DNA of 64,000 nt from Acheta domesticus (Eukaryota; Arthropoda; Insecta; Orthoptera; Gryllidae), in the NCBI GenBank assembly GCA_031308135.1, contig JAHLJT010009436.1:139708303-139772302 (forward strand), read 5' to 3'. Shown in pieces: positions 12,401 through 24,480 of this stretch. Position numbers and translations under genes: made by a program. How positions within the stretch are numbered: position 1 is the first letter of the stretch; each line of letters opens with the position of its first letter. Below the pieces are notes generated by a model that saw only the letters and a program-made list of their open reading frames with translations, had not been told where the DNA came from and did no database searches.

Positions 12401-12945
12401 TGCTACACGTTTGACGAATCTCTAACACAGCGTTCTCGTGGACAGATCATTTGAAGGGATAAGGAAAAAGTTCGCGATGCGTCAAAACCGCTTTTACTGC
12501 ACAATACCTGTAGCTATAAGCCTTGGATTTAGAAAGAGATTTCGTCAAATTAACGAAAAGTAGAGGAAATTAATGAATAATTTTAGCAGCGAAACTACTG
12601 AAAATGATAGTAAGTGTCACATACAAAGAAGCGGCAGAGGTTCTAGTGGCAATGACTTTTACAGCAATATTAGATTGTATTCGTCGAAGAGGTGATAAAA
12701 CGCAGATACGATGGCGATGATGATATAGACTATAACGATGCTGGAAATGTTTCAAAGACATTTGAATAAGTAGTATATGTGTGAAAAGATAAGAAAGTTT
12801 GAAGATTACGGCAAAGGAAAAACCTAACCATAATTTGGATCGTGCAGTTCCTCTTCTTCGTCAGGGACAGTACAAAAGCAACATCTGCCAGAGAATGTCC
12901 ACTCATTCCACCCTTCCCGATCACGCTACCGATTCCATCATCCCG
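12400..12945. other. AT-rich non-coding stretch
   Basis: No feature recognised. Confidence 0.5.
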
Positions 12946-12949
12946 TGGA

Positions 12950-13180
12950 AGAGCCGCCGTTAAGCTCTATTCACCAAACGACATATTATGTCGCGGACGT
13001 CCACTTCGGGGCCACTTGCGGGCGCGCGGCAGCACTCGAGGCGGCCGGGGGCGCCGGCGCCCGCCCACCCGCCGACCAATCGCCCGCCGGCGCCGCCCCA
13101 AGAGGGCGCGCGAGGCGCAGCACAGTGCGTCCAACCCAGGGACGGATCCAGGGGGAACCCATGGAAGCCACCCCCCCCAA
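12950..13180. other. GC-rich CpG island
   Basis: CpG-rich block with a GACCAATCG (CCAAT-box-like) word near 13073. All frames are Arg/Pro/Ala-rich without a domain. Confidence 0.5.
13137..13155 (+). mobile_element. Possible DNA-transposon terminus
   Basis: CAGGGACGGATCCAGGGGG resembles the CAGGGGCGGATCCAG ends seen in many hAT-type elements. No matching reverse-complement end or 8-bp target duplication was found downstream, so it may be a solo end or chance. Confidence 0.25.
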
Positions 13181-13199
13181 AAGGCCTAGAGTTTTCGTG

Positions 13200-13985
13200 C
13201 GTTACCTTCTTTTATTTGGCAAAATTGATTTAAATATTTATGTTATAATTATTAAAATAATAATTCAGTGTAACTTTTATCTTTACGGTGCTTGCCAAGA
13301 AGGAAGAGGGGATGAAGAGTAATACCTGTAACTATATTATAATAGTAGTTATCAGTATTACTTCTTTTTTTATCAAAAGAAAGTGAATCACTTTATAATT
13401 CAGCACTGTTGAATCTTATAAAATTTCTTCAACTGAAATTTCGAATTTATTGTTATTTTTTGATATTTTCATAAACTGAATTATATTACGTAGGCAAGGC
13501 TTCAAACTGGCTTGAAAAAAAATGAATGCATTATAAAAAATGAAAATTATATGCGCGAAAATTTGAAATTACTTCAGCCATATGTGCTTTCTATTTCAGA
13601 TCTTAAAATAACATTCTAAAAATAAATTTAGTGTCCAGTAGATAAAATATGGTTGTTCTGGATTCGACCTTTCTACCGTGCACTCAAGACAGAGTGTGCA
13701 AGAAGAGGAAATCCTCGTAATACTAAAGTTATTTCAGAATGAAATTACTATACCACGAAATATCCATGGGCGCGTAAATTGCTGTCCCGATCACGATCAC
13801 CCCGATAAATGAACGCTCTAATTTTTAACATTCATATTAAAATCTTAAGATCTTTAGCCAGACATTCTTTAATATTCATTTTCAAATCGTTCAAACTCAC
13901 TATGGTATTCACACAGTTTACAATCTACAACAGGGCATTCATTCATTCATAAAATCTGGCATGTGTGCGTTCCCCTTAGTACGTC
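13200..13985. other. AT-rich non-coding stretch
   Basis: No feature recognised. Confidence 0.5.
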
Positions 13986-14712
13986 TCCCTGGGTCAATCT
14001 CTTTCTCCCTTTCTGTATTTCTCATTCCATCCCTTCTCCCACTATCTTCCTCTGTCCCGTCTGCCTATCCTTTCACTTCTATGACTCTTTCTCTCATGTC
14101 CCCTTCCTCTTCCCTCAGTTTAGGCAGTGAAACAGATCTCTGAAGAGTTCTACCACCGTCCCTCTCCCCCTTCCTCTGCTTCCCTCCCCCTTCTACTTCA
14201 TCCCTCCCCATTCCTCTCCTTCACTCCCCCTTCCTCTCCCTCCCCCTCCCCTCCATTCCTCCCCTCCCCTCCATTCCTCCCCTCCCCTCCATTCCTCCCC
14301 CTCCCCTCCATTCCTCCCCCTCCCCTCCATTCCTCGCCTCCCCTCCATTCCTCCCCCTCCCCTCCATTCCTACCCCTTCCACTCCATTCCTCCCCTTCTC
14401 ACTCTCCCTATATCTCCTCTTCCTCTCTCCTCCTTCTTCCCGGTCTTTTCCCCTTCTCCCATCCTCTCCCTCTTTCCTTTTCTTTCCTTCTCTCATCCTC
14501 CTCTCCCTCTCTCCCTTCCTCTCCCTCTCTTAATTCCTCTCCCTCTCCCCCTTCCTATCCCTCTATTTCTCTTTTTCTTTCGCTGTACCTCTCCCCTTCC
14601 TCTCTCTCCTATTCTCGCCCTTTCTCTCATTTCTATTCCCTTTCTTTTCCGTCTACTTTTATTATTCTATTTCTCTTCCTTCCTTTTTCCTTTCCCTCGT
14701 TTTCCACTTTTT
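13985..14712 (+). repeat. Long polypyrimidine tract with minisatellite core
   Basis: About 730 bp almost purely C and T on the plus strand. The core at about 14230-14400 is a minisatellite of CCTCCCCTCCATTCCTCC-type units (about 14-18 bp). The 195-codon Ser/Pro-rich plus frame and the Glu/Gly/Arg-rich minus frame are translations of this tract. The complementary strand is G-rich and could form quadruplex or triplex structures. Confidence 0.9.
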
Positions 14713-14714
14713 GA

Positions 14715-14955
14715 GCGCTCCTCCTGGCCCGTTGCGGCCCAGTGTGCGGCGGCGCGCGACGACGGCGAGGGGCGCCGCCATCGACCCGCGGCGAAAGAGG
14801 AAGAGGAAGAAAGGGGAGAACGCGAGGGGCGCGTCGGAATGCTCGAGGGGCGCCCCTCGCCAGGAACGCCGGCCGGCCCTCGGGGCGGAAGATTCTGCCG
14901 CACTTTTCGCTTTAAACTCCGAATTTCGGGGCGCGTTCCGGCTTGTTTCTCGCAA
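14715..14955. other. GC-rich CpG island with perfect palindrome
   Basis: CpG-rich island directly after the polypyrimidine tract. It contains the perfect 16-bp palindrome CGAGGGGCGCCCCTCG at 14844-14859, with a related half-site about 20 bp upstream. Confidence 0.55.
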
Positions 14956-17655
14956 ACTAAGCAGAACCGGCTTCAGCCGTGTTTTTATGAGCAAAACCTT
15001 GTTTTATTTGATCATTTATATTGAAATGAATTGTAAGAAATGAAAAAATCGTCGATTATCATATTCACCAAGGAAGAGAACAACTAATTATTTTTTTATA
15101 TTAAATGCATCAAATTGTTTTTTCCACTATCGAAATTAAGTTGTTTATTTTTTTTGCCGCGTCCTAGGCAAAAGGGGCGAGACAAAAAACAACAAGAAAA
15201 CGAGTTCGCTCACTTTGCTCACAAAATTAAACGTTTTTCTACGATAGTATAAAATGCTTGCAGTATGAATCACGAGTTATTTTAGATCTAGTCTTCCTGG
15301 TCTCATCGAAAGTTCGAAACACTGTTATTGTATATTCGTCGTACGGAGGGAACGATGAAGGTGAGGGAGTGTATAAGAAGGGCAAAGGGAGCGGAGATAA
15401 TGAGAAATGATGTGAAAGAAGATAGAGTGTGGGGAAGGACAGCGAAGAAGGGCATAGAGAATGGGACGAAAAAAGGGAGCTTACAGGGGCTACGAAAACG
15501 AGTAGTGGGAACAGGCAATGTGGACGGGAATCGAAGACGGGCAGGACGGGCAATTAGGAAGGCAGTGAGGTTGTGCCAAGGCCATTCTTTCGCACTGAGA
15601 CACATATTTTTCTGGTGTGTTAATTAACGACTAACTTCACGCCCGCTCAGTAGTGCAGAAAAGCGCTTGTTTTTATACAATCATAGAAAATTGCTTCATT
15701 TAGAATATGAGAAAATATTAGTATAGTAGTATTTAAAAATTGTTGTGGCGACATTCAACACAATATGTTATATGCATTACTCATGTATCATACGAGTTGT
15801 TTGGCACAAGGCTATTTACAGGCTTAAAGAATATTTTAGAAGGCACTGTCTTCGCGGGATGCAAGTGTAAACGAGGGAAATGGAAACGGTAAATGTAATA
15901 AACTTACCTCAAAATAATAGAATACCTATTAAAATATATGTTAAAATCATTTGAAATTCCAATAATCTATTAAGTTACGAGTTTCTAGTTTTATAGTTCT
16001 ACTATAAATATAATGTTATAAAAAAGATATAAGTTACTTTCCCACGTAACATTAACTATAACTTTATAAGCTTGCCAGAAAGAGAAACTTTAGAAGACCC
16101 AAATTAAAAAGATGTCAATGAGAAAAAAAATCATATAAATACTTCACTGTGCTTTTAAATCATGGACCAGTGACAACCAATTTTAACAGTAGCCATGCCG
16201 CTTATGAGGAATAAATGTATGGCCCAGATCCATCGAGTACAACCTTTATGACGTTCTACGAGTGCAACATTTGCAAACGGATCCTCAAACTATTAAGCAG
16301 ACACTGAAGCAGACAACGCAGAAATAGTAGTTGCAGAGGGGGATGCAAGAGGGAGATAGAACTTCTGGAGATGGAGAAGGGTGCAGGCAATTTACAGGAG
16401 CGTTAACTACCGCTGAGGAGAGAATACGGTCGATTAAGAGAACCTCGACGGAATCGCTGACGAGACAACGGATAATGGGAAATGGAGGGAGGAGAAGTCA
16501 ATTGGAGGGTGAAGACAGAAGTGGTGAAGTAGATTATGGCAATTATTCGTCGTTTGGGTATAAGACTGAAGTTCTGAGCTGCAGAAAATGACAGTAATCT
16601 GAACAAAGACACGTTTAAAGGTAGGCACAGTGCAACCGACGTCTCCAATTATTATATTCGTTCGTACGATGTGTCATGATACAAAATGGAAACAAAGGAG
16701 TGCATTTTATGTTTGTTTGTATCCGCATACATTTCTGACGTGAGGAATATACGCAAGTATTAAGCATATCTACCTTGCAGCTGTGGAAACTGAATTGAAA
16801 TTCCAGTCCCTCCCCGTTCAACTTGTAACAGAGAAGTCTAGATTGCAGATGGGTTTATACAAATTCATCATTCAAGTCATCTAGTATTCTCCGTGATAAT
16901 CATCATCATGACCTCAACATGGAGCAAACTATTAAACATTGTGAGATGCTTATTTACCTGGCTCCTTAATGCCAAACTCATCTGCTGAAGATGGTCGTAT
17001 CTCGGAGAAAAGGTTTTACGCATGAATAGAAATTTTAAAATTGTATAGTCTTGTGTATGGCCTTTTAAATTCATGAACAACTTGCATGTTACTTCATTAC
17101 TAACATCACGTTTGAATTATGATTCTCCCTGAAATATAGAAATAGTATTACACGAAAAAAATTATTTCTTAAATGAACATTTCATTATTCATTGGTGCAG
17201 AAAGAGACACAAAACATTCGCCATTTTGACCAAAGTGAAGAAGTTTATTAACAGTCTATTTTCCCTAGTAAATAATGTATAAAATTCGTTCACAAGATAG
17301 CCTATGAGGGGAAATGTAACATTCCCACAAAATAAACTGTTCCGCTTACATTAACACCATTTTACAAAATGACCATTTTTAAGATTTGCCATTTTTCTTG
17401 TAAAAAGACACTTTTTAGATAGAAACCCAAACCAGGAAATGTAAGATATGATTAATGAATTAAAGCAATGTGGAGCATGATACAGTAAGGGATATATACT
17501 TGTGTTGAGAATGTACTGGGTCATTAGACAATAATTAGCATAAGCCTGAAATATGTAAGAATGCGAGTACCAGGTAAATACCAATCCGAATCGAGCATCC
17601 TGTAAATAACAAGGCGTGTGACAGATGAAAATTAACTGACGAAGAAGAGACTAAC
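14955..17655. other. AT-rich non-coding stretch
   Basis: Contains a GA-rich patch at 15350-15560 and another at 16340-16560, whose open frames (99 and 86 codons) are purine-driven. No recognisable gene, repeat or RNA. Confidence 0.5.
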
Positions 17656-17659
17656 CCTG

Positions 17660-18070
17660 CAGTGATTCTGAAGTGAAATCAGTTGTGCACTTTTCTCTTT
17701 GGGGCCCTGCGCACTCAGTGTCAATTCTCGTTTGGAGAGTAACAACGTTCGCTAAGTCACAAGCTGAGGACATGATTGTAATCTCACCCTCTTGTTCACT
17801 GGCGGGGAAGGGGGTACACGTCAACAAGACACTTGTTTTCACGAGAAGCCGTTAGCTTCCGCGGCCAGAGTCTTGCGAGTGTTCTTGGCTGTCCGAGTGA
17901 CGCTGCATCAAAAGCTGATACTGACGTTTCAACCCTGCATCATCAGGGTGGACCAGACCTCAGGAAGACCACGTCAAGATGGTCCAAATGTCGGCAACAC
18001 AGCCTTCGTCGCGGCGTCACACAGACAGCCAAGAGCAGTCGCGCCAACATTTTGAAGTTCAGTAAGTTAT
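17660..18070. repeat. Penelope-like repeat fragment with degenerate hammerhead motif
   Basis: A moderately GC-rich patch in AT-rich DNA. Reverse-complemented, 17931-17966 reads ACCCTGATGATGCAGGGT followed by TGAAACGTC. That is a 6-bp stem with an ATGATG loop followed by the GAAAC-GUC half of a hammerhead ribozyme core. The other half of the core (CUGANGA) is altered to CTGAGG/CTGGTCC-like text. The GACGTTTC...ATCATCAG layout is common in terminal repeats of Penelope-like retroelements, a family known to carry hammerhead motifs. Likely an inactive fossil. Confidence 0.45.
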
Positions 18071-19745
18071 TTTATTCTAATTTCATTGTTTACTATTAAC
18101 GTAAACGACACGATAAGTAGATTAAATATACCTTCAGTAGGTCTTGGTACAGACGTATGTTGGCGTTGCGAATACGAACTTTACTTTATCTCTCTTCAAA
18201 GCCTATAACAAGTACCTACAAAACAGCAAGATACAGAAACGAGTGATGTTATCATCTGTCTTATACATCAAGGTTGGCTGGACCTTCTCAAGCTTAGCGG
18301 CCAGGTATACTACTGCAGCCTGTGACAACTCCAAGACAATCTTTAGCCCTATCAGAAATATAAAATTGTTGGTGAGAAGGGATTACAATATTTTATTTTC
18401 GTGTATTTCATAAGAATATTAATAAACATTGATAAAATATATTAAGTATAAAAATATAATTAATTATTAACATTTTAGATATAATAAATCTAATATTAGA
18501 ATGGATTATAGGTAAATTCAGGCGAGAGTGTTGGCTGCATTGCCATAAAAAGCACGTAAATAACGTGACGTGATTCGATAAGAAACGAGGTTCCCAATGT
18601 AAAACAGTGACGTTCGGAAGTGTGGACAGTGACGTAACTCCAGGACAGTGGGTCTTATATTTGGAATGGCGATATCAACAAACCCTTTTCATATGAACAG
18701 CCTACGGCTCGGACATGTCAGACAATCCGGTGAAGTTGATAAGAGGTCGACACTGGCTTAATACAAGTGGATTTTAAATAACTGTGATTATTCATCTGGC
18801 AGTGATTGAACCCAAGATTGGCAACTTATGGTCACTTGATTGATGAGAAATAGAACTGGACATTTTACTAACACTCGATTGGACATTCCCTGACTGGACA
18901 TGAACAGAATTGAAGGCAGCAAACATAACAAAGTTTGGTTAACAAATGTTACGTGAACGTAAAAAGGAATTATGACTCCCCTTTTAATATTAAAGTATTA
19001 AAAATAAAAGACACTAAAGATAGTTATCTTGTTGAAAAAAATGCTCATCATAAAGAGTGTATTCCTCTTAGTAGAAAATAATTCAAATTAAAGGACATTC
19101 AAAAAACTAAACAAACGTAATAAATGGAATTTAATTTGGTTTTTCATAAATATGTAGTTAGCATCAGATTTTTTATACATTTTGTTTAACTTTCTCTTCT
19201 ACAAAGACTAAGAAATGGTACTTTTTCTTTATTTTTGTGTTTGATAGGGTAACAATTTCTATAACTTATTTGTTTTTGTGTACTTTAATTAGAGAGAATT
19301 TGATATAAGAAAACACAATTATTTGAAATAAAAACGTCAGTTATTTAAAAGAAGACTGTCAGCGAGATTTCTGACGCCATTGGTGTACACGATGCTACAC
19401 GATGCTCGATGCACACATATTCGATGCACTGGTGTCAATTGTTAATGAACTCGATACAGGTTTTTTCTTCCCGATCCCTAATTAGAATTTAATAGTTTTC
19501 GTAGTATGGAATGAAGGTTAAGATAATACAGTATCGTATATGTCCATACGAGTACACGGAATCTATTGTCTCGTACGTGGAAAAAAATCCTGTTGAATAG
19601 TTTTTGAAGTTCCTTTTCGGAGTATATTATTGAACTCATAACTAACTGCGACATAACCTTTACGTTTTTCAACCACGTGAAACTTGTTACCATCAATAAA
19701 TCAATAACGAAGTGTTGTATGTTAATCTAGTTCCGCGGAGGTACT
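18070..19745. other. AT-rich non-coding stretch
   Basis: No feature recognised. Near 19385-19430 a GATGCTACACGATGC word is locally duplicated. Confidence 0.5.
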
Positions 19746-19746
19746 T

Positions 19747-19977
19747 GTACTTCTTTTTTTTATTTGAGGTCGCATCAACTGCTAGGCCATTAGCGACCAC
19801 TATTGGATGTAACGTTATGGTATGAGGATGAAATAATGTGGTGATGATAGGGGGTGAAAGGACGATCACATACAACCATGCCCGAGGCGGGACACGGACC
19901 TGCGATCCCACGGTTCAAGATCACTACGGCACTACTGCCTTACCGATCTCGGCCACTGGACCGACACGTACTTCTTT
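19747..19977 (-). mobile_element. tRNA-derived SINE, older copy, with target duplication
   Basis: The element body is 19757-19967 on the minus strand, flanked by the direct repeat GTACTTCTTT at 19747-19756 and 19968-19977. In element orientation it starts with a tRNA-like head, has a B-box-like GGTCCGTGTCC (consensus GGTTCGAGTCC, two changes), a unique body and a 3' A-rich end next to the left duplication. It shares its body with the SINE at 20497-20709, including CATGGTTGTATGTG and CCCCCTATCATCACC. The mutated B box marks it as the older copy and probably silent for RNA polymerase III. Confidence 0.88.
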
Positions 19978-19989
19978 GTTGTCCCCACC

Positions 19990-20290
19990 CCAAATTTTAC
20001 ATGCCAGAGAAAGAGACGTTTCTGTTCGCTTTTTTCTCCCAACGATTCCGAGTCTGATTGCAATTCATGTGCGATTCCGCAACTTTCAACCCAAGTCAGT
20101 GCAAATCCCCGGCGGCGGTGGTCGCTTCGCCTTTGCCCTCCCGACGCGCGTTGCCTGAGCGAATAGCAGCGGCCGCTCTAAAAATACCTGAAATAGGTCG
20201 ATCTTCGACCGCGAGCTTCTCGTGTGTACACTCGGAGAAAGGAAAACAATGCTTTCAGGAGATAGACTACTTCGTTTAGCTAGAGGATAG
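19990..20290. other. Moderately GC-rich non-repetitive patch
   Basis: GC-richer than its surroundings, with a CCCCGGCGGCGG run near 20107. The open frames (19838-20158, 20058-20279) overlap the SINE or lack motifs. Confidence 0.3.
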
Positions 20291-20483
20291 TTTGCCAACC
20301 TTCTTCACCTTTCCGTATACTTTCCAAGTATTTTTTTTCAGGCTCCGTGAGATCTATTATTAAGCAAGTGTAATTTGTGATTTAAAAATAAGACTGAATG
20401 CAAATAATATGCATGAATCTTCCAGATGCTCTGTATACCGGTGACCTGTCACCAATAGTGCCGGCACAGATCAGCAGCGTTTC

Positions 20484-20722
20484 GGAAATTAATCTTTTTT
20501 TCTTTTCTATTTTTTTGGTTATTTAATGTCGCATCAACTTCTAGGTCATTAGCGAAAACTATTGCATTTTAACATTATGGTATCTACGAGGATGAAACGA
20601 TACGGTGATGATAGGGGGTGAAAGGACGAACACATACAACCATGCCCGAGGCGGGACTCGAACCCGCGACCCTTCGGTCCGAGACCGCTACGGCACTACT
20701 GCCTTAGCGGGAAATTAATCTT
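20484..20722 (-). mobile_element. tRNA-derived SINE, younger copy, with target duplication
   Basis: The body is 20497-20709 on the minus strand, between 13-bp direct repeats GGAAATTAATCTT at 20484-20496 and 20710-20722. In element orientation the head reads TAGTGCCGTAGCGG (A-box-like), then GGTTCGAGTCC, a perfect RNA polymerase III B box in a tRNA T-arm context (CGGGTTCGAGTCCCG). A roughly 130-bp unique body and an A-rich tail follow (minus-strand sense AAAAAAATAGAAAAGAAAA). It is a SINE and not a functional tRNA gene, since it lacks an anticodon arm and acceptor stem of normal spacing and carries a tail and target duplications. It would be mobilised in trans by a LINE. Confidence 0.93.
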
Positions 20723-20724
20723 CT

Positions 20725-22330
20725 TTATAGGAATATCTTCTATTCTTAGATTATTCTTACCAAGGTGTTGCCGCTCAAGTATTTCATGTCACGTATGCGC
20801 TCGTTCTTTCCGTGACCATTGATTTCCTCAACACTGTGTTCGTACAAACACCCAAAAAAATCCAGAATACGCTTTCTTTATTTGTTGTACTAGTTTTATT
20901 CCTCTCTTACCGAAGTTGAATTATGTATTGCTTTCAACTTTCCCTCAGGTATTGCTGCATAGTTTTAGGTATTTCCCGATCGTATATTCCCTTAACTTCA
21001 GAAGGGGAAACCAAGTCTAAGTGCAGAAATAGATGTACCATTTTTAACAATTACACAGTTCATGTTAATTCCATATACAATGTTCTTGTATGTTTCGGCT
21101 GCGGTGTTTAGGCAGTGAAGGAAAATCCATTACTTCTTCAGTTCAAAACAGCCACACAGAAGCATCCCATTATACGAAATAATGTAAAACACTTGTTCAC
21201 ATTATACAGTATGTTTACAGTCGTAATGCTTTACAGGTCATTTTTCGGTTGGTAGTAACATCTAATTGGCATTCGAATTTGTAAATTTAATTTTCAATAT
21301 TTTTATAAGAAATGTATATAATAACAAGATATAATTTGTTGCACAATACATTTTTTGTTGATAAATGGTGTTACCTACTCGAATTTTTGTGATTCATTCG
21401 CAAATATTTGGAATAACGAAATGCATAGTTATGTGTTTCAGAATTAGCGACAGTGTCGTAAAACGATAAACTCTTCTGAAAACAAATAACTGTTTTGTTC
21501 TAGCAGAGGCTGTGCACAAAATTATCGACATTTTTACGGCAACTTTAATCACAACTGAATGTTCACGATGATTGGGAATATTTAGCATTTCATTTTCTGT
21601 CCTTAATTTTTGGGTTATGTACTACGTTTGAATAGGGTTTAATTGGGTTTCCAACCATAATTTTCTTATTAAAATTTTAATTTTGCTAAAAAAATGAGTA
21701 ATCGCAAATGTAATAAATATCATGGAGAAGATTCACATATTTACCTTTTTACAGTTCTGATCTTTTTCAAGGACATAAAAGCTGTGAAACGCAATGAGTG
21801 AAAATAAAATGGAATGCACCTTTCTTGAAGTATAAATTTATAAAGCCATTAAATTATTTAAAAAACTAATTATCAAAGAAATATATAATTAACGATAATT
21901 ATAACGTAATTTTAAAGAAAACATCATTTGTTTGGACACACAAAATACAATAATAAAATATAATATGGGAAGACCCGACAGGCCAAGACATGTAAAAACA
22001 GAAATAATGACGAAATAAAAGAATGGATGCTAAATTAAACTTAAAAATAAAATTCGAAAGACCTATGACTACAATGGCTGAATTGCTGGCGAGTTTGAAA
22101 ATCTGAAATGGATAAATTTAGAGGAAACAGGAAATCACACTGCTGAAGAAAATTAATACTGTATATGAGAAGGTCAAGAGAAAACAACATTTAGATTTAA
22201 TATTTTGTTCCTGTAGAACATTTTAAAAGTATATTTTATGCAAAATTTGTATCTCAGTCTCATTTCATTTCCTTATTATTGTATTTATTTACTAATTGAT
22301 TGATTTAATTTAAATTAATTTTTCATCTCT
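20725..22330. other. AT-rich non-coding stretch
   Basis: No gene or repeat recognised. The short open frames at 20923-21111 and 21394-21588 have no motifs. Confidence 0.5.
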
Positions 22331-23490
22331 ATTTGTGCAATCTTTTAGTTGCGATAGACGTAGAGAGGAGAACAAGTCAGGTCACAAGGTGATCGATCGG
22401 GTCTTCCGCGTATTAATACAACCAAAAGGAACTCCATAACGAGGTGAGTGTACGTGGCCTCCTTACTGGCAAAGCGGCCGAATAAAAAGGCGAAAGCCGT
22501 GTTTCTATTTAAGCGGCAGTAACTCGTAGCTGCACACGCCACCCGGCGCGCTGACCGGTTCACTTTGATCCCCTTGTTCGCCGTCATCGCCTGCTGGTCA
22601 TGCTTGAAATGTTATAGCCGCGTGATATTGGCGGGGAACTTCCCAATAGACCGCCGCCATCACCGCCACCGCCCTCTGCCGCTGCCGTCTCTCCCCCCAC
22701 TTCACTCCCAGTATCTTCGCCACCATCGTCAACTGAGATGCTGCTGCCAACGTCACCACCTCCACTATCATTTCTTCTTTCGTCGTTCCTGTCGAAGACT
22801 ATCGTCGGCATCGTTTTTTTCAAATTTATTATTATTTATTTTCTTTGATTTAATTTTTATACTTTTATTCACCTTTCAATTATTTATAGTGAAAATGTTG
22901 GCAAGATTTTCTGGAGCTAAAGAAAACGTGTGCAGATAATCTTCTCCCTCATACGTCACATACAGTATTCACTATTGTTTTTTGTTGTTGTTTTTTTTAC
23001 TATATAAACCGAAAATTAATCGAATCGAATTGTTACCATCTGCTTCACATTATTGGGTAGACTGCCTTTGCTGCCCCCACCCCTCCACTACCACCTCCAC
23101 TTCCAATATCACCGCAACTTCAAGTCATTGTAGTGGGATTACCACTGCCTCCTCAACTTATGACCGACCCTAATTACCATTACCACGATTCCCTTTTGCC
23201 ATTGCATTGTAATGATAGATACGTTCTTCCTCATCAGCCCATCATCACCAGCATCTCGCCCATCAGCACCGTCACTGCCGCCCTCCATCCCTTCACCAGC
23301 GCCCACATGTTTCACTAGCGTCATCGCCAGCGCCTTCACTATTCACTACTGTCCCCACCTTACGTCCTCCCTTACACCCTCACCTCGACCCCCGTCACTT
23401 CTCATGCCACCAACAACCTCACATTAGGCTCCCGCAGCAGGTGATCCCGCAATGACTCCCGCCGCAGCTACCAACATTATTGCTCTAGCC
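22330..23490 (+). other. Mixed GC patch with CCN triplet-rich pyrimidine sequence
   Basis: 22650-22760 and 23060-23430 are rich in CCACC/CATCACC-type imperfect triplets. The frames are Pro/Ser/Thr/His-rich low complexity (for example 23212-23427). They are separated by about 230 bp of AT-rich sequence. No gene recognised. Confidence 0.45.
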
Positions 23491-23689
23491 TCTTGTTTCC
23501 ACTACCAGTAGCTCGGTCCCCACTGTCTCTACTATTTTTCAAAGCCACCTTTGGTTTTGCCGCTATTTTCTTCGAAGCCATCACTACCACTTTCACCGCC
23601 GCTCTTCCTGTTGTCGTCACCGCTTCCACGTTCCGCGCCCTCAGCGCGAGCTCTGACTGGTCGGTTATTGGGGCACCGCGTAACTCGTT

Positions 23690-24480
23690 AGCCGCGCATC
23701 AGACGGCGGCACTCCTGGCAGCGACGGGCGAGAGAGGCACGGGGGTGACGGGGCGGGATAGGTGGGAATGGGAAGTGGGGTGGGGATGTGCAAGAGTGGT
23801 GAAGAGACGAGAGAAATTGGGAAGGGTGAATGGGATGGAAAGGGGAAGAGGGGAGGACCGCGGTGGGAAGGAGCGAAAAAGGGCCTGGAGAGACGGGGCG
23901 TGACGTTGGGTGGTGGTGGGAGGCTGTGTGGTTGGAGGGCAGGGATGTTCGGAGCGGGGTGTCATGGAGCGGCGGTGCGGGACGGGTGAAGACAAGAGAG
24001 GCAGGCGGGACGGGAGGGAACGGCGGAGGTTGGGAGGGAACGGCAGGGGACGGGAAGTGAAGGTGTGGGATGAATCAGAAGGGGAAGGGAGGAGACGAAA
24101 AGGGGTTGGATGGGACGAGAGGGAATGCGAGGAGAGGGAAGGGGACGGGAGGAGACGGAACGCGATGGGCGAGAACTGGTGAGGCGAACAGGGTAGGGCA
24201 GTGTAATACTGTGCGCGACAGAGAGAGAAGGGGGTAGGTAGGGCGAGGCGGGCGGGGAGGGCGCGGGAGGGGAGGGGGGAGGGGCGGGGAGGGGCAGGGC
24301 AGGGCTGGGCGGGGCAGAGTGGAGTGGTGTATGTCCTTTGCTGACGCCTCTGCCGGCGCTGCGTCGCACGTGCTGCGCGTCTCACGCGGGCGGAGGTCTT
24401 GGGTCGCGCGCCGCACTCGATCGCTTGGTTCGCGCGGGCCCCGAGGCGGTGACGGCACAGGCGGCCCTCGGAGATGAAAT
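23690..24480 (+). repeat. Long G/A-rich tract ending in a CpG island
   Basis: About 600 bp of GGGA/GGGAA-type sequence on the plus strand (23700-24320), then a CpG island at 24320-24475 with an E-box-like GCACGTGC. The densest G tract (24240-24318) carries more than ten runs of three or more Gs, so intramolecular G-quadruplexes are likely. The 228-codon Pro/Ser/Arg-rich minus frame is a translation of the tract. Confidence 0.8.

Noticed and set aside
14127..14714. 195-codon Ser/Pro-rich ORF, mucin-like
   Set aside because: It is a translation of the polypyrimidine tract, with no signal peptide or domain.
20640..20710. tRNA gene on the minus strand
   Set aside because: The T-arm/B box is perfect, but no proper anticodon arm and acceptor pairing exist, and the unit is flanked by target duplications with an A-rich tail. 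It is a SINE head.
23699..24385. 228-codon Pro/Ser/Arg-rich minus-strand ORF
   Set aside because: It is a translation of a G-run tract. Adjacent frames are equally open and there is no domain or start context.
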